From Sinorhizobium numidicum (lineage in GTDB: Bacteria > Pseudomonadota > Alphaproteobacteria > Rhizobiales > Rhizobiaceae), in assembly GCF_029892045.1 (NCBI RefSeq), contig NZ_CP120368.1, positions 2,664,001-2,728,000 of the forward strand: 64,000 nt of DNA, given 5' to 3'. The position numbers and the translations under genes are program-made. Below the pieces are notes generated by a model. It was given only the letters and a program-made list of their open reading frames with translations. It did no database searches and was not told the origin of the DNA. How positions within the stretch are numbered: the stretch's first letter is position 1; each line of letters opens with the position of its first letter. Positions 38,040-46,783 of this stretch are shown in pieces.

Positions 38040-38780
38040 ATGGGCGTGAAGCATCTCATCCTGGCATTCTTCCTCGGTCTTTCCGCCACCGCTCACGCCG
38101 AGACGATCCACTTCCTCACCGAGGAATATCCGCCCTACAATTTCTCCACCGCCGGCGGCGCGAACGGCGCGTCCGTCGAACAGGTCGCCCTGATCATGAA
38201 GGCACTCGATCTCCCTTACGACATCGAGGTTCTGCCTTGGGCGCGCGCCTTCACACTTGCCGAAAGCCAATCCCTCCATTGCGTTTTTACCACCGGCCAT
38301 GACGCCGAGCGGGACCGGAAGTTCAAATGGATCGAGCCGCTTCTTGTCGATCACATGATCATGGTGCGCCACAGAGACTCCGCCATCGCGCCACGGACGA
38401 TCGACGAAGCAAAAGAGTTCGTCATCGGAACACAGCGCGAAGACTTCTCCGCCACCTATCTGAAGACACACGGCTTCGAAAAAATCGATTATGCGGCCAA
38501 CCTCGACTCCACGGTCAAGAAGCTGATTGCCGGCCGCGTCGATCTGGTGATGACTTCGGAAAAGACCTTCGAGAGCATGCAGGCCGCAGGCAGACCGGTC
38601 GAGGCGGCGCTGGTGCTGGAGGGCAAGCAATACGGCATTGCCTGCCACAGGGACATGCCGGATGAAACCATCGCCCGCCTGCAAGCCGAACTCGACCGCC
38701 TGATCGCCGACGGCACGCAGGACCGGATATTCGAGCGCTACGGTCTGCGGCCGAACAGGATCGAACAGGCCGCGAAATAA
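38040..38780 (+). CDS. Periplasmic solute-binding protein, family 3
   Basis: A 246-residue secreted protein with signal peptide MGVKHLILAFFLGLSATAHA and the family 3 opening FLTEEYPPYNFSTAGGANG, then IEVLPWARAFTLAES. No transporter permease or ATPase gene is nearby. Its start is 15 bases after the GGDEF-EAL gene, so the two are cotranscribed. This suggests it delivers a periplasmic signal to that sensor rather than feeding an ABC importer. The ligand is unknown. Confidence 0.85.
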   Translation: MGVKHLILAFFLGLSATAHAETIHFLTEEYPPYNFSTAGGANGASVEQVALIMKALDLPYDIEVLPWARAFTLAESQSLHCVFTTGHDAERDRKFKWIEPLLVDHMIMVRHRDSAIAPRTIDEAKEFVIGTQREDFSATYLKTHGFEKIDYAANLDSTVKKLIAGRVDLVMTSEKTFESMQAAGRPVEAALVLEGKQYGIACHRDMPDETIARLQAELDRLIADGTQDRIFERYGLRPNRIEQAAK

Positions 38781-38795
38781 GGATTGACTTCCCCG

Positions 38796-38899
38796 GACCG
38801 CGATGATTTTGGGTTGAAGCAACGGGACGCGGATCGCCCCTCACCCGGACCTTCTCCCCATTTGTGGGGAGAAGGTGGCCGGCAGGCCGAATGAGGGGC
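38796..38899 (+). repeat. Repeat family C hairpin with reversed family B fragment
   Basis: GATGATTTTGGGTTGAAG near the left end is the reversed end of family B. Outer arms GCCCCTCA (38836) and TGAGGGGC (38892-38899) enclose a perfect 12-bp hairpin, ACCTTCTCCCCA and TGGGGAGAAGGT around TTTG (38849-38876). It lies just upstream of pth. Confidence 0.7.
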
Positions 38900-38961
38900 G
38901 GAGGCGGGGCAAAAACGTCTCACGCCCTTGCGAACCAGAAACCATCGAGGGAGTTGGCGAC

Positions 38962-39681
38962 ATGCTGATCATCGCTGGACTTGGCAATCCAGGTTCCAAA
39001 TATGCCGGCAATCGCCACAATATCGGCTTCATCGCGGTCGATGCCATCCAGCGGCGCCACGGCTTCTCCTCCTGGTCGAAGAAGTTCAAGTCCGAGATCG
39101 CCGAAGGCGAGATCGGCGGCGAGCGCGTGCTGCTGATGAAGCCGCAGACCTTCATGAATCTTTCCGGCGAAGCCCTCGGCGAAGCCATGCGCTTCTACAA
39201 GCTTTCACCCAAAGACATCGTCGTCATCTATGACGAACTGGACCTGCCTGCCGGCAAGGCGCGGATCAAAACCGGCGGCGGTCACGGCGGACACAACGGC
39301 ATCAAGTCGATCGACGCCCATTGCGGCAAGGAATACCGCCGCCTGCGGCTCGGCATCGGCCATCCCGGCGTCAAGGACCTCGTGCATGCCCATGTGCTCG
39401 GCGATTTCGCCAAGGCAGACCAGGCCTGGCTTTCGCCCCTCCTAGACACGCTTGCCGACAATGCCGGCATGCTGGTCAAGGGTGAGGACTCGCAGCTCAT
39501 GAACAAGATCGCGCTTGCAACCGGCAGCAAGCCGGAGGCGGAAAAGCCGACGACGCCGAAGAAGCAGACCGCGCAATCCCACGTTCACCAGGCCCGGAAC
39601 GCGGCCCAGCCGAAAAAACTTCCGACGACCGGCCCGTTGGCCGACATGCTGAAGAAGATGTTCGGCGCGAAGGACGACTAG
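38962..39681 (+). CDS. pth: Peptidyl-tRNA hydrolase
   Basis: A 239-residue enzyme that frees tRNA from stalled peptidyl-tRNA. The core has [21 protein letters not shown] with the catalytic histidine, [14 protein letters not shown], and [14 protein letters not shown]. Beyond about residue 190 is a Lys/Pro/Ala-rich low-complexity tail of some 50 residues ([13 protein letters not shown], then [19 protein letters not shown]), an extension typical of alphaproteobacteria. GAGGGAG precedes the ATG at 38962; the frame is open upstream into a repeat. It lies in the rplY-pth-ychF region, whose order is widely conserved. Confidence 0.95.
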   Translation: MLIIAGLGNPGSKYAGNRHNIGFIAVDAIQRRHGFSSWSKKFKSEIAEGEIGGERVLLMKPQTFMNLSGEALGEAMRFYKLSPKDIVVIYDELDLPAGKARIKTGGGHGGHNGIKSIDAHCGKEYRRLRLGIGHPGVKDLVHAHVLGDFAKADQAWLSPLLDTLADNAGMLVKGEDSQLMNKIALATGSKPEAEKPTTPKKQTAQSHVHQARNAAQPKKLPTTGPLADMLKKMFGAKDD

Positions 39682-39839
39682 CCGGACAGACGCCAGCCGA
39701 GGCCCTGTTGGGCGAACACCCGCAACGAATCGTGCCTCGAAACCCCGGCCTTCGCCGTGGCGCGGTAAAGCTCATAGACAAACGCGAGCGTGAAGGTGGC
39801 CACCAGGACCCACGCCGCATGAATGGTCAGGTCACTCAT
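39678..39839 (-). CDS. Short membrane protein overlapping the end of pth, hypothetical
   Basis: A 53-residue frame that starts [20 protein letters not shown] and continues [20 protein letters not shown], ending in GWRLSG. One predicted transmembrane helix spans about residues 8-24. GGAA lies ten bases before the ATG. The stop codon overlaps the stop codon of pth on the other strand, and the frame's codons follow the usual GC-rich pattern. I do not know a named family. Convergent with pth and close to clpS on the same strand. Confidence 0.5.
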   Translation of the reverse strand: MSDLTIHAAWVLVATFTLAFVYELYRATAKAGVSRHDSLRVFAQQGLGWRLSG

Positions 39840-39890
39840 GATATCGTTCCAGGCCGCCTTGCTCGTACCAAGTAGGGCATCGCCTGAGCT

Positions 39891-40202
39891 TCACTCCTCC
39901 GGCTCGGTCGTGAACATCAGCGGAAAGCCTGCTTCCTTGCCTAGATCGGTCGCCTCCTTCGCTTTGGTTTCGGCGATGTCCCTGGCGCAGACCACGACGA
40001 CCGAGGTGCCGAGCTTGTGCGCCGTCATCATCACCCGATAACCGGCCTCCTCGCTCATCCGGAACACGGCCTTCAGCACCATGACGACGAACTCGCGTGG
40101 CGTGTAGTCGTCGTTGACGAGAATGACCTTGTAAAGCCTCGGCCGCTCGAGCTTCGGCTTCGTCTTGGTTTTCCGTTTTGCGGCAACGTCATTGTCACTC
40201 AT
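39891..40202 (-). CDS. clpS: ATP-dependent Clp protease adaptor
   Basis: A 103-residue adaptor that delivers N-degron substrates to ClpAP. The core is RLYKVILVNDDYTPREFVVMVL with VNDDYT as the conserved ligand-binding segment, followed by VMMTAHKLGTSVVVVCARDIAETKA. The N-terminus is a short basic extension. GGGTGAG precedes the ATG at 40202; an ATG eight codons earlier lacks a ribosome site. It diverges from ychF. No clpA is next to it in this window. Confidence 0.93.
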   Translation of the reverse strand: MSDNDVAAKRKTKTKPKLERPRLYKVILVNDDYTPREFVVMVLKAVFRMSEEAGYRVMMTAHKLGTSVVVVCARDIAETKAKEATDLGKEAGFPLMFTTEPEE

Positions 40203-40378
40203 CGGAAACTCACCCGTTGACGACATGCAGAAGGGATCGGAAGCAATATTGCGCGCACAGCAACGGCATTCAAGCCGAAGCCGCCTGAACTCGTTCGGAT
40301 AAGCGTCAAGAGCTTGACCGCTCCTCTCCTTTATCCCATAGCCACCGCCAAGGAATTCCAGAACGACAGGTTTTAGCC

Positions 40379-41482
40379 ATGGGCTTCAAATGCGGTATCG
40401 TCGGACTGCCGAATGTCGGCAAGTCCACACTCTTCAATGCACTGACCAAGACGGCAGCGGCGCAGGCGGCAAACTATCCCTTCTGCACGATCGAGCCGAA
40501 CACGGGCGAGGTCGCCGTTCCTGATCCGCGCATGCGCAAGCTCGCAGACATCGCCAAGTCGAAGGAGATCATCCCAACTCGCATCTCCTTCGTAGATATC
40601 GCGGGCCTGGTGCGTGGCGCATCGAAGGGTGAGGGTCTCGGCAACCAGTTCCTCGCCAACATCCGCGAGGTAGACGCCGTGGTCCACGTGCTGCGCTGTT
40701 TCGAGGACGACGACATCACCCATGTCGAAGGCCGCATTCACCCGGTCGCGGACGCCGAGACGATCGAAACCGAGCTGATGCTCGCCGACCTCGAAAGCCT
40801 TGAGCGGCGGACCGACCAGACGCGCAAGCGCGCAGTCGGCAGGGACAAGGAGTCAATGGCGCAGCTTCCCGTGATGGAAGCTTCGTTGAAGCTCCTGCAG
40901 GAGGGCAAGCCGGCGCGTACGTTGCTTTCGAAGCTCGACGCGGACGAGCTGCGCATCCTCCAGGGCCTCAATCTTCTCACGGCACACCCGGTTCTCTATG
41001 TTTGCAATGTCGCCGAAAGCGACGCCGCCACCGGCAACGAGCACACCCGCGCCGTCGCCGAGATGGCCAAGGTTCAAGGCGCCGAAAGCGTGGTCATCTC
41101 GGCTGCGATCGAGTCCGAGGTCGCGCAGTTGCCGGAAGAAGAAGCCAAGGAATTTCTCGCCGCGCTCGGTCTTGAGGAAGCCGGCCTCGACCGGTTGATC
41201 CGCGCCGGCTACAAGCTGCTCGACCTCATCACCTACTTCACGGTCGGCCCGAAGGAGACGCGCGCCTGGACGATCCCCCGCGGCACCAAGGCGCCGCAGG
41301 CCGCCGGCGTCATCCATTCGGATTTCGAACGCGGCTTCATCCGCGCCAATACCATCGCCTATGACGACTACATCGCCTATGGCGGCGAAACGGGCGCCAA
41401 GGAGGCCGGCAAGGCGCGAGACGAAGGCAAGGACTATGTCGTCCAGGACGGCGACGTGATTCACTTCCGCTTTAATACGTAA
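40379..41482 (+). CDS. ychF: Redox-regulated ATPase YchF
   Basis: A 367-residue P-loop ATPase of the OBG group that binds ribosomes and answers oxidative stress. G1 is [12 protein letters not shown]3 is [14 protein letters not shown], and the TGS domain follows with [20 protein letters not shown] and [14 protein letters not shown]. The C-terminus VIHFRFNT is the family's. The G4 motif has the NKxE-to-NxxE shift expected for ATP use. It is separate from clpS and downstream of pth, as in many bacteria. Confidence 0.96.
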   Translation: MGFKCGIVGLPNVGKSTLFNALTKTAAAQAANYPFCTIEPNTGEVAVPDPRMRKLADIAKSKEIIPTRISFVDIAGLVRGASKGEGLGNQFLANIREVDAVVHVLRCFEDDDITHVEGRIHPVADAETIETELMLADLESLERRTDQTRKRAVGRDKESMAQLPVMEASLKLLQEGKPARTLLSKLDADELRILQGLNLLTAHPVLYVCNVAESDAATGNEHTRAVAEMAKVQGAESVVISAAIESEVAQLPEEEAKEFLAALGLEEAGLDRLIRAGYKLLDLITYFTVGPKETRAWTIPRGTKAPQAAGVIHSDFERGFIRANTIAYDDYIAYGGETGAKEAGKARDEGKDYVVQDGDVIHFRFNT

Positions 41483-41501
41483 ACAGTGTGATCCGTCGCA
41501 A

Positions 41502-42605
41502 TCACGGCACGGCATACAGTCGTGTCGTGATCGCGGCCGGCAGCAGGCTTATCGCCATGCGGCGCAGCCGCTGCCAGAAAATGCCGATGACGAGCACCGT
41601 CAATCCGACCACCGCACACACGATGAAGACGTAGCTGTCGAGTGAAGCTCCACTCTTGTTGAGGATTGCCCAAATGGCAGCGCCCAGTGACAACAGGCCC
41701 GATGTCACAAAGGCGCGGCGGTCGATCACGAGACCGATTGTCATGAACAGAGCGACAAGAATTACGACGGCGACCGCCTGACCCAGGCCCCTCTCACCGC
41801 TCCACCACGCCTCGTCGCCGCCCGAGACTATGACGAAAGAAAGCATCGCGTAGAGCAATGCCGGCGCCGCGGCGAGATGCAGCCAGAAGGCGATATCCGA
41901 CCGCACTGATAGACGCTGGGGATCCGCGATGTCATAGCGCATCGCAATCGCAAAGACCGCCACTGCCGCGACGAGCAGAATGCTCGGTGCGAGATATGGA
42001 TAGGCCATCAGACCAGCGTCAATCCCCCAGGTTTTCTCGATAACGGTAAAGATCGAGGCGATTGCTACCGAAGCGATCGACAACACGAGCAGGGCAAATG
42101 CCAGGGGAATCCGGTACCGCCAGTAGAATAACCCGAGAGGGAGCGGAAATGCGCAGACGTAGATCAGCACGAGGGTTGTCGGTTCCGATGCACTTTGCAG
42201 AGCGTTGATCAGCCCGTACATCCCGAGAGTGATCCAATGAACGAGCGCCAAAGTCAGTGCGACTGCAGGCAGCGCCAGCCGTTGCCGCCGCACGAGGATT
42301 TCCGCAAGCATGACGATCAGCGGCAGCGTCGCGATCGCTCCGCCTATACCCCAAAGGCCGACCAAGACGACGACGACGCCAATTGTGATCAGGATGTCGT
42401 GAAAGCCTCTGAGGAAACGTGGTTGCTCGCTCTCTAAGGCCGCTTGCGCATCAGCGGGCTTGCCGTTAGATGCGTCACGCGCGACCTTGAGCACCCGAGC
42501 GCCAATGCCGCGATCGGAAAGATGCGCTTCGAGATCATTTATCTGATCCGGAGAAATAATTCCCCTCTCGGCAGCCGCGGTGAGCGCCCTGTTTAGCTCG
42601 GTCAC
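41502..42605 (-). CDS. Integral membrane protein of unknown function (DUF2157-like)
   Basis: A 367-residue protein. A soluble N-terminal part (ALTAAAERGIISPDQINDL) precedes about ten transmembrane helices. GAGGAATATAAC directly precedes the GTG at 42605, so I start there; the frame continues open to 42749 but the extension has no ribosome site and overlaps the next gene's promoter. The N-terminal segment resembles the DUF2157 region, but I am unsure. It converges on ychF and diverges from the MaoC pair. Confidence 0.7.
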   Translation of the reverse strand: MTELNRALTAAAERGIISPDQINDLEAHLSDRGIGARVLKVARDASNGKPADAQAALESEQPRFLRGFHDILITIGVVVVLVGLWGIGGAIATLPLIVMLAEILVRRQRLALPAVALTLALVHWITLGMYGLINALQSASEPTTLVLIYVCAFPLPLGLFYWRYRIPLAFALLVLSIASVAIASIFTVIEKTWGIDAGLMAYPYLAPSILLVAAVAVFAIAMRYDIADPQRLSVRSDIAFWLHLAAAPALLYAMLSFVIVSGGDEAWWSGERGLGQAVAVVILVALFMTIGLVIDRRAFVTSGLLSLGAAIWAILNKSGASLDSYVFIVCAVVGLTVLVIGIFWQRLRRMAISLLPAAITTRLYAVP

Positions 42606-42747
42606 GTTATATTCCTCGACAATGGACGGACGGGCACAACCCCTAGTAAGCTGATTGCATGAACGATCGACACGCGCAACCCTGGAAACTCTGCCGGGCT
42701 GAACCAAGCCTAGGCAACGGCGGCAAGGCACAACGAGGATAGTGGAC

Positions 42748-43203
42748 ATGCTCTATTTCGAGGATTTCACGCCAGGACGGCGCTTCGATTATCGACCGCT
42801 CCTGATGCAGGCTGCCGACATGATCACCTTCGCCAGCGAATTCGATCCGCAGCCGATGCATCTCGATGAGGAGGCCGGCAAACGCAGTATACTCGGCGGC
42901 CTCTCCGCCTCTGGCTGGCACACAAGCGCCGTCGGCATGCGGATGATGATCGACGCCTTTCTTGGCAACTCGTCCTCGCAGGGCTCGCCCGGCATCGACT
43001 TCATGGATTGGAAGAAGCCGGTGCTTGCAGGTGATGTCCTCGGAGGCTTCAGCATCGTGCTGGCGGCGCGCCAGTCCAAATCCAAGCCCGACATCGGCAT
43101 CGTCAAATTCCGAAACGAGATCAGCAATCAGAGCGGCGAGCCCATGGCAATTTCGGAATGCTCGGTGCTCTTCCGAAGCCGCCAGAATGAGCCGCAGCAA
43201 TGA
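42748..43203 (+). CDS. MaoC-like hotdog dehydratase domain protein
   Basis: A 151-residue single hotdog domain. The hydratase motif ASEFDPQPMHLDEEAG supplies the Asp/His pair, followed by GGLSASGWHTSAVGMRMM and DWKKPVLAGDVL. Such proteins hydrate enoyl-thioesters (R-specific) or act as small dehydratases. GAGGAT lies before the ATG at 42748. Its stop overlaps the start of a second, related protein by four bases, so the two may form a heterodimer. Confidence 0.88.
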   Translation: MLYFEDFTPGRRFDYRPLLMQAADMITFASEFDPQPMHLDEEAGKRSILGGLSASGWHTSAVGMRMMIDAFLGNSSSQGSPGIDFMDWKKPVLAGDVLGGFSIVLAARQSKSKPDIGIVKFRNEISNQSGEPMAISECSVLFRSRQNEPQQ

Positions 43204-43670
43204 TGACGCTGGAAGAGCTCTGTACAACCGGCCGGAGGATTATTATCGGCAGCCTGACCTTCGCGGCTGAGGATATCGTCCGCTTCGCCCGCGATTTCGA
43301 TCCGCAGCCGTTCCACCTTGATGAGGAGGAGGCCAGGCGCTCGCTCTTCGGCGGTCTTTGCGCCTCCGGCTGGCACACGAGCGCCGGTTGGATGCAGTGC
43401 TTCGTGCGGTTCTGGGACGATGAGATACGCCGGCTGGCGGCCGAGGGGCTGCAGGCGCCAAAGCTTGGCCCGTCCCCAGGCTTCCGGGATCTCAAATGGC
43501 TGAAGCCGGTCTACGCTGGCGACACCGTGACTTACGCCGTCACCTTTATCGAAGCTCGCGCCCTCGCCTCCAGACCTGGCTGGCGGATCAACACAATCTT
43601 TTGCGAGGGCGAGAACCAGCACGGCGAAACGGTCATCCGTTTCGAAAGCAGGGTGATCGAGTTCACCTGA
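43200..43670 (+). CDS. MaoC-like hotdog dehydratase domain protein, partner
   Basis: A 156-residue paralogue of the preceding gene with the same motif (ARDFDPQPFHLDEEEA), CASGWHTSAGWMQ and WLKPVYAGDTVTYAV. The ATG at 43200 overlaps the preceding stop; a second ATG follows at 43203. Two tandem hotdog subunits, often annotated only as MaoC family, are common in rhizobia; the substrate is unknown. Transcription probably stops before the SDR operon. Confidence 0.88.
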   Translation: MMTLEELCTTGRRIIIGSLTFAAEDIVRFARDFDPQPFHLDEEEARRSLFGGLCASGWHTSAGWMQCFVRFWDDEIRRLAAEGLQAPKLGPSPGFRDLKWLKPVYAGDTVTYAVTFIEARALASRPGWRINTIFCEGENQHGETVIRFESRVIEFT

Positions 43671-43789
43671 GCGGGCGCCGCCGGGGTGGAATGCCGGATC
43701 CGCTCCCCCGCTCCCCGACGCTACTGCGCGCCGGCCGGCGGCAGTGCGCAAATAAGCTCCCGCGCTGCAACTCCAGCACTCAATCTATA

Positions 43790-43814
43790 CAGATTTTGAC
43801 CGATCGGTTCTAAA
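43790..43814. promoter_or_regulatory. Candidate TetR operator, first tandem site
   Basis: CAGATTTT followed by GACCGATCGGTTC and TAAA, with the palindrome ACCGATCGGT at 43799-43808. It matches the second site at 21 of 25 positions. It precedes the SDR-SMR-TetR operon. Confidence 0.55.
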
Positions 43815-43843
43815 CTCTTGACCGAGGAACAATGAGAGAGTAT

Positions 43844-43868
43844 CAGATTTTAAACGATCGGTACAAAA
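43844..43868. promoter_or_regulatory. Candidate TetR operator, second tandem site
   Basis: CAGATTTT then AAACGATCGGTACAAAA, a direct repeat of the first site 54 bases downstream. It ends 13 bases before the ATG of the SDR gene, so a bound repressor would block transcription or early elongation. Confidence 0.55.
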
Positions 43869-43881
43869 ATGGAAAAGGTTG

Positions 43882-44628
43882 ATGGAGTTCGAGGGCAAGG
43901 TTGCACTGGTGACAGGAGGGACGCGCGGCATCGGCGCTGCCATCGTTCGGCATTTGGCCGAACGCGGAGCCGACGTCGCATTCACCTATGCACGTTCGCA
44001 GGAAAAAGCGTCGGCGCTCGTCAACCACGTTGAGGCGCTGGGACGACGGGCGCTGGCAATAAAGGCGGATAGTGGCAGCCCGCACGAGATTGGTGCCGCA
44101 GTCGATCGCGTGCCGGCCGAACTGGGTCGCCTCGATATCCTCGTCAACAATGCCGGCATATTCCCCTCAGGGCCTTTTTGGGACGTCTCATTGGAAGAGA
44201 TCGACCGGACGCTGGCGATCCACGTCCGAGGCGTTTTCGTCGCCTGCCAGGCGGCACTTGCCCATATGACCAGCGGCGGCCGGATTATCTCCATCGGCTC
44301 ATGCTTTGCTCAGCGGGTGCCCTATGGCGGTGTTACGCTTTATTCGATGAGCAAGTCGGCGCTTGTCGGCCTGACCAAGGGGTTGGCTCGAGAAGTCGGC
44401 GAACGGGGCATAACGGTCAACGTCGTCGATCCGGGCTCGACGGACACGGACATGAATCCGGCCGACGGACCGGCGGTTGCGGCCGAACTAGAACTGATGG
44501 CGATTAAACATTACGCGCAGCCCGCGGACATCGCGGCCACGGTCGGGCCATCTCGCAAGCGCCAACGGCCGTTTCATCACCGGTGCGTCGATTGCGATCG
44601 ACGGCGGCTTCACAGCTTGACCGGGTAG
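43882..44628 (+). pseudogene. Short-chain dehydrogenase/reductase with a C-terminal frameshift
   Basis: The first 220 or so residues are a standard SDR: VTGGTRGIGAAIVRHLAERG cofactor loop, NNAGIFPSG, Ser-Tyr-Lys active site (ISIGSCFAQ, then YSMSKSALV). After TVG at 44545-44547 the frame reads PSRKRQRP..., whereas one frame over the sequence is GRFITGASIAIDGGF and TA then stop at 44618-44620, the normal SDR end. One extra G in a GGG run would explain it. Either a real inactivating change or a sequencing/assembly error. AAAAGG precedes the ATG at 43882. Confidence 0.8.
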
Positions 44629-44640
44629 TGCGGGACCGCC

Positions 44641-44958
44641 ATGGCATGGGTTTTGCTGATAATCGCCGGATTGCTCGAAATTGCTTGGGCGCTCGCGCTC
44701 AAGCAGGCGGACGGTTTGACCAAGTTCTGGCCGAGCGTCATAGGCATAGGCATCGCGATGACCAGCCTCGTGCTGCTGGCGTTCGCGCTGAAACATCTGT
44801 CAGTCGGAACCGCTTACGCAGTTTGGGTCGGGATAGGGGTGTTCGGTGTCGCAGCCTTCGGTATGATGTTCCTTCACGAACAGATCTCGGCGATGCGTAT
44901 CCTCTTTCTGGTGCTGATCGGCATCGGCGTTGCCGGTCTCAGAGCAATTGAAGCATGA
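44641..44958 (+). CDS. sugE: Small multidrug resistance (SMR) family exporter, SugE/Gdx-like
   Basis: A 105-residue inner-membrane protein with four helices. The essential glutamate is E13 in AGLLEIAWALALK, and WVGIGVFGVAAFGMMFLHE completes the SMR pattern. SugE/Gdx members export guanidinium; other SMR proteins export cationic drugs. It lies between the SDR gene and a TetR gene whose ATG overlaps its stop by four bases. I see no guanidine riboswitch upstream. Substrate therefore open. Confidence 0.85.
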   Translation: MAWVLLIIAGLLEIAWALALKQADGLTKFWPSVIGIGIAMTSLVLLAFALKHLSVGTAYAVWVGIGVFGVAAFGMMFLHEQISAMRILFLVLIGIGVAGLRAIEA

Positions 44959-45584
44959 CGGCGATCGAAGCAAAGAAGAAAAAGGCCTCTTCAACAGTAG
45001 GGCGACCGCGGACCTTCGATCGCGACTCGGCACTTATGGAAGCCATGCGAGTCTTCTGGAGCCGAGGTTACGAGGGAACGTCGATCCAGGATCTTGTTGA
45101 AGCAATGGGCGTCAACAAGCCGAGCCTCTACGCGACGTTCGGCTGCAAGGAGGAACTCTTCCGTGAAGCGGTCGAGCTTTACGAACGAACCGAGGGTCTC
45201 CACGTCACCCGCAGTCTGGAGCGCGCCACAAGTGCCCGTGCGGCCGTCGAGGAGATGTTGCGCACAAACGCAGTCGCCTATACCGACGCGGCCAAACCGC
45301 GAGGCTGCATGATCGTGCTCTCGTCGCTTCTGGGTGCACCGGAGAACGAGGAGGTCAGACGCTTTCTTGCGGAAAACCGTCTGAACGGCGAGCGCAGCCT
45401 GAAGCAGAGGCTTCAACGAGGGATTGCCGAAGGAGATCTTCCTCCGTCCGCAGACGTGGACAGGCTTGCCGCCTTCTACACCACAGTGCTCGAAGGCTTG
45501 TCGATCCAGGCTCGCGATGGTGCATCGCCGGAGAAGCTTTCTTCCATCATCGACGCAGCGATGCTCGCGTGGCCACAAAGCTGA
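44955..45584 (+). CDS. TetR family transcriptional regulator
   Basis: A 209-residue repressor-type regulator. The N-terminal helix-turn-helix runs over GRPRTFDRDSALMEAMRVFW and YEGTSIQDLVEAMGVNKPSLYATFGCKEELF. The C-terminal ligand domain includes RGCMIVLSSLLGAPENEEV. The ATGA overlap with the SMR gene makes it the last gene of the operon, consistent with a repressor that controls its own exporter. The two tandem palindromes near 43.8 kb are the plausible operator. Confidence 0.92.
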   Translation: MTAIEAKKKKASSTVGRPRTFDRDSALMEAMRVFWSRGYEGTSIQDLVEAMGVNKPSLYATFGCKEELFREAVELYERTEGLHVTRSLERATSARAAVEEMLRTNAVAYTDAAKPRGCMIVLSSLLGAPENEEVRRFLAENRLNGERSLKQRLQRGIAEGDLPPSADVDRLAAFYTTVLEGLSIQARDGASPEKLSSIIDAAMLAWPQS

Positions 45585-45616
45585 TGGTTGCCTGAACGGG
45601 TCCGAGAATGATCCGG

Positions 45617-46162
45617 CTAGTGCCCCTCGAACTCGATTAGCGTACGGACGTCTACTCCAAGCGCCTCGAGCTTCTTGCGCCCGCCGAGTTCAGGCAGATC
45701 GATGATGAAGCACGCGGCCACGATGTCCGCGCCCATCTGCTTCAGAAGCTTGGCCGCACCCTCGGCGGTGCCGCCGGTGGCGATCAGGTCATCGACGAGG
45801 ATCACCTTCTCGCCAGGCACGATCGCGTCCTTGTGCATCTCCATCTCGTCCACGCCGTATTCGAGGCTGTAGGCGATCCGCACCGTGTCGTGCGGCAGCT
45901 TGCCTTTCTTGCGGATCGGCACGAAACCGGCCGAAAGCTGATGCGCAATCGCGCCGCCCAAAATGAAGCCGCGCGCCTCGATGCCGGCGATCTTGTCGAT
46001 CTTGGTCCCGGCATAGGGGTGCACGAGCTCATCGATTGCACGACGGAAGGCTCTTGGATTGCCGAGCAAGGTCGTGATGTCGCGAAACATGACGCCCGGC
46101 TTCGGATAGTCCGGAATGCTCCGAATGGCGGCAATCAGTTCCGATTGTACGGTCGCGGTCAT
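45617..46162 (-). CDS. apt: Adenine phosphoribosyltransferase
   Basis: A 181-residue salvage enzyme making AMP from adenine and PRPP. It has [36 protein letters not shown], and the PRPP site [21 protein letters not shown]. It converges on the TetR gene and uses PRPP made by prs elsewhere in the window. The upstream region is AT-rich for this genome and then runs into repeat sequence. Confidence 0.95.
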   Translation of the reverse strand: MTATVQSELIAAIRSIPDYPKPGVMFRDITTLLGNPRAFRRAIDELVHPYAGTKIDKIAGIEARGFILGGAIAHQLSAGFVPIRKKGKLPHDTVRIAYSLEYGVDEMEMHKDAIVPGEKVILVDDLIATGGTAEGAAKLLKQMGADIVAACFIIDLPELGGRKKLEALGVDVRTLIEFEGH

Positions 46163-46341
46163 GGTTCGGAAACGGCCTTTGCGAGTCTTGAAGTTGGCAA
46201 AGCCATAGCATCAACAAACCGCTTCTTTATAGAAATTTCTTTGCCAAAATTAGGGACCGGAACAATTTGGCCGAACCGCAGGTTGATGCTACGCTTTCGG
46301 CCGGCAGGTCACAGCCTGACGGCGGTTCTGCCCTATGCAAG

Positions 46342-46542
46342 GCGAGCGGGGGGAGGTTTTTTCGCCACATCCCGCTCCAACTTCCTGCTGCATGTTTCCT
46401 TCAATCGGAGCCGATTTAAGGATAAAAACATGCAGCGTTTCAAAGTGCTGCAGCGATCTTTGCGCGTCTGGCGAGACGCGCGGCGCTGGAAAATCGATCA
46501 CGTTCAGATTTCGGCTCGAACCGACCCAAAATCATCGTGATC
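46342..46542 (+). repeat. Family B repeat with a family A element nested inside
   Basis: The outer sequence (GCGAGCGGGGGGAGG ... CCCGCTCCAACTT, then GAAAATCGATCACG... CCCAAAATCATCGTGATC) matches the family B copies. It is split by a complete family A element from about 46385 to 46488 (TGCATGTTTCC...CATGCAG hairpin, then TTCAAAGTGCTGCAGCG...CGGCGCTG). The remaining 46163-46341 holds the apt promoter. Confidence 0.75.
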
Positions 46543-46561
46543 CGAAGGAAGGAGGAACACC

Positions 46562-46747
46562 ATGCGCTTATTCGAATGCGGTTCGCTCGTCCCGGGTTGC
46601 CCTTGGCACACCCGCGCCGACAATGACGCGGAAATCGTTCGGCGGGCCGTCGAACACATGCGCGAAACCCACGGCGAGACGATCATTCGCGAAAATATGG
46701 TGGACAACATCAAGGCGCGGATCGTCGACGAGACTCAGGCCGCATGA
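46562..46747 (+). CDS. DUF1059 family small protein
   Basis: A 61-residue protein opening MRLFECGSLVPGCPWHTRAD, the Cys-Cys pattern of DUF1059, then an alpha-helical stretch AEIVRRAVEHMRETHGETII. A strong ribosome site GGAGGAACACC precedes the ATG. DUF1059 proteins are of unknown function; the cysteines may bind metal. It is monocistronic and converges on the cca gene. Confidence 0.8.
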   Translation: MRLFECGSLVPGCPWHTRADNDAEIVRRAVEHMRETHGETIIRENMVDNIKARIVDETQAA

Positions 46748-46783
46748 CGTCGGGAGCGCCAAGGCGCAATGCGGCATATGCGA

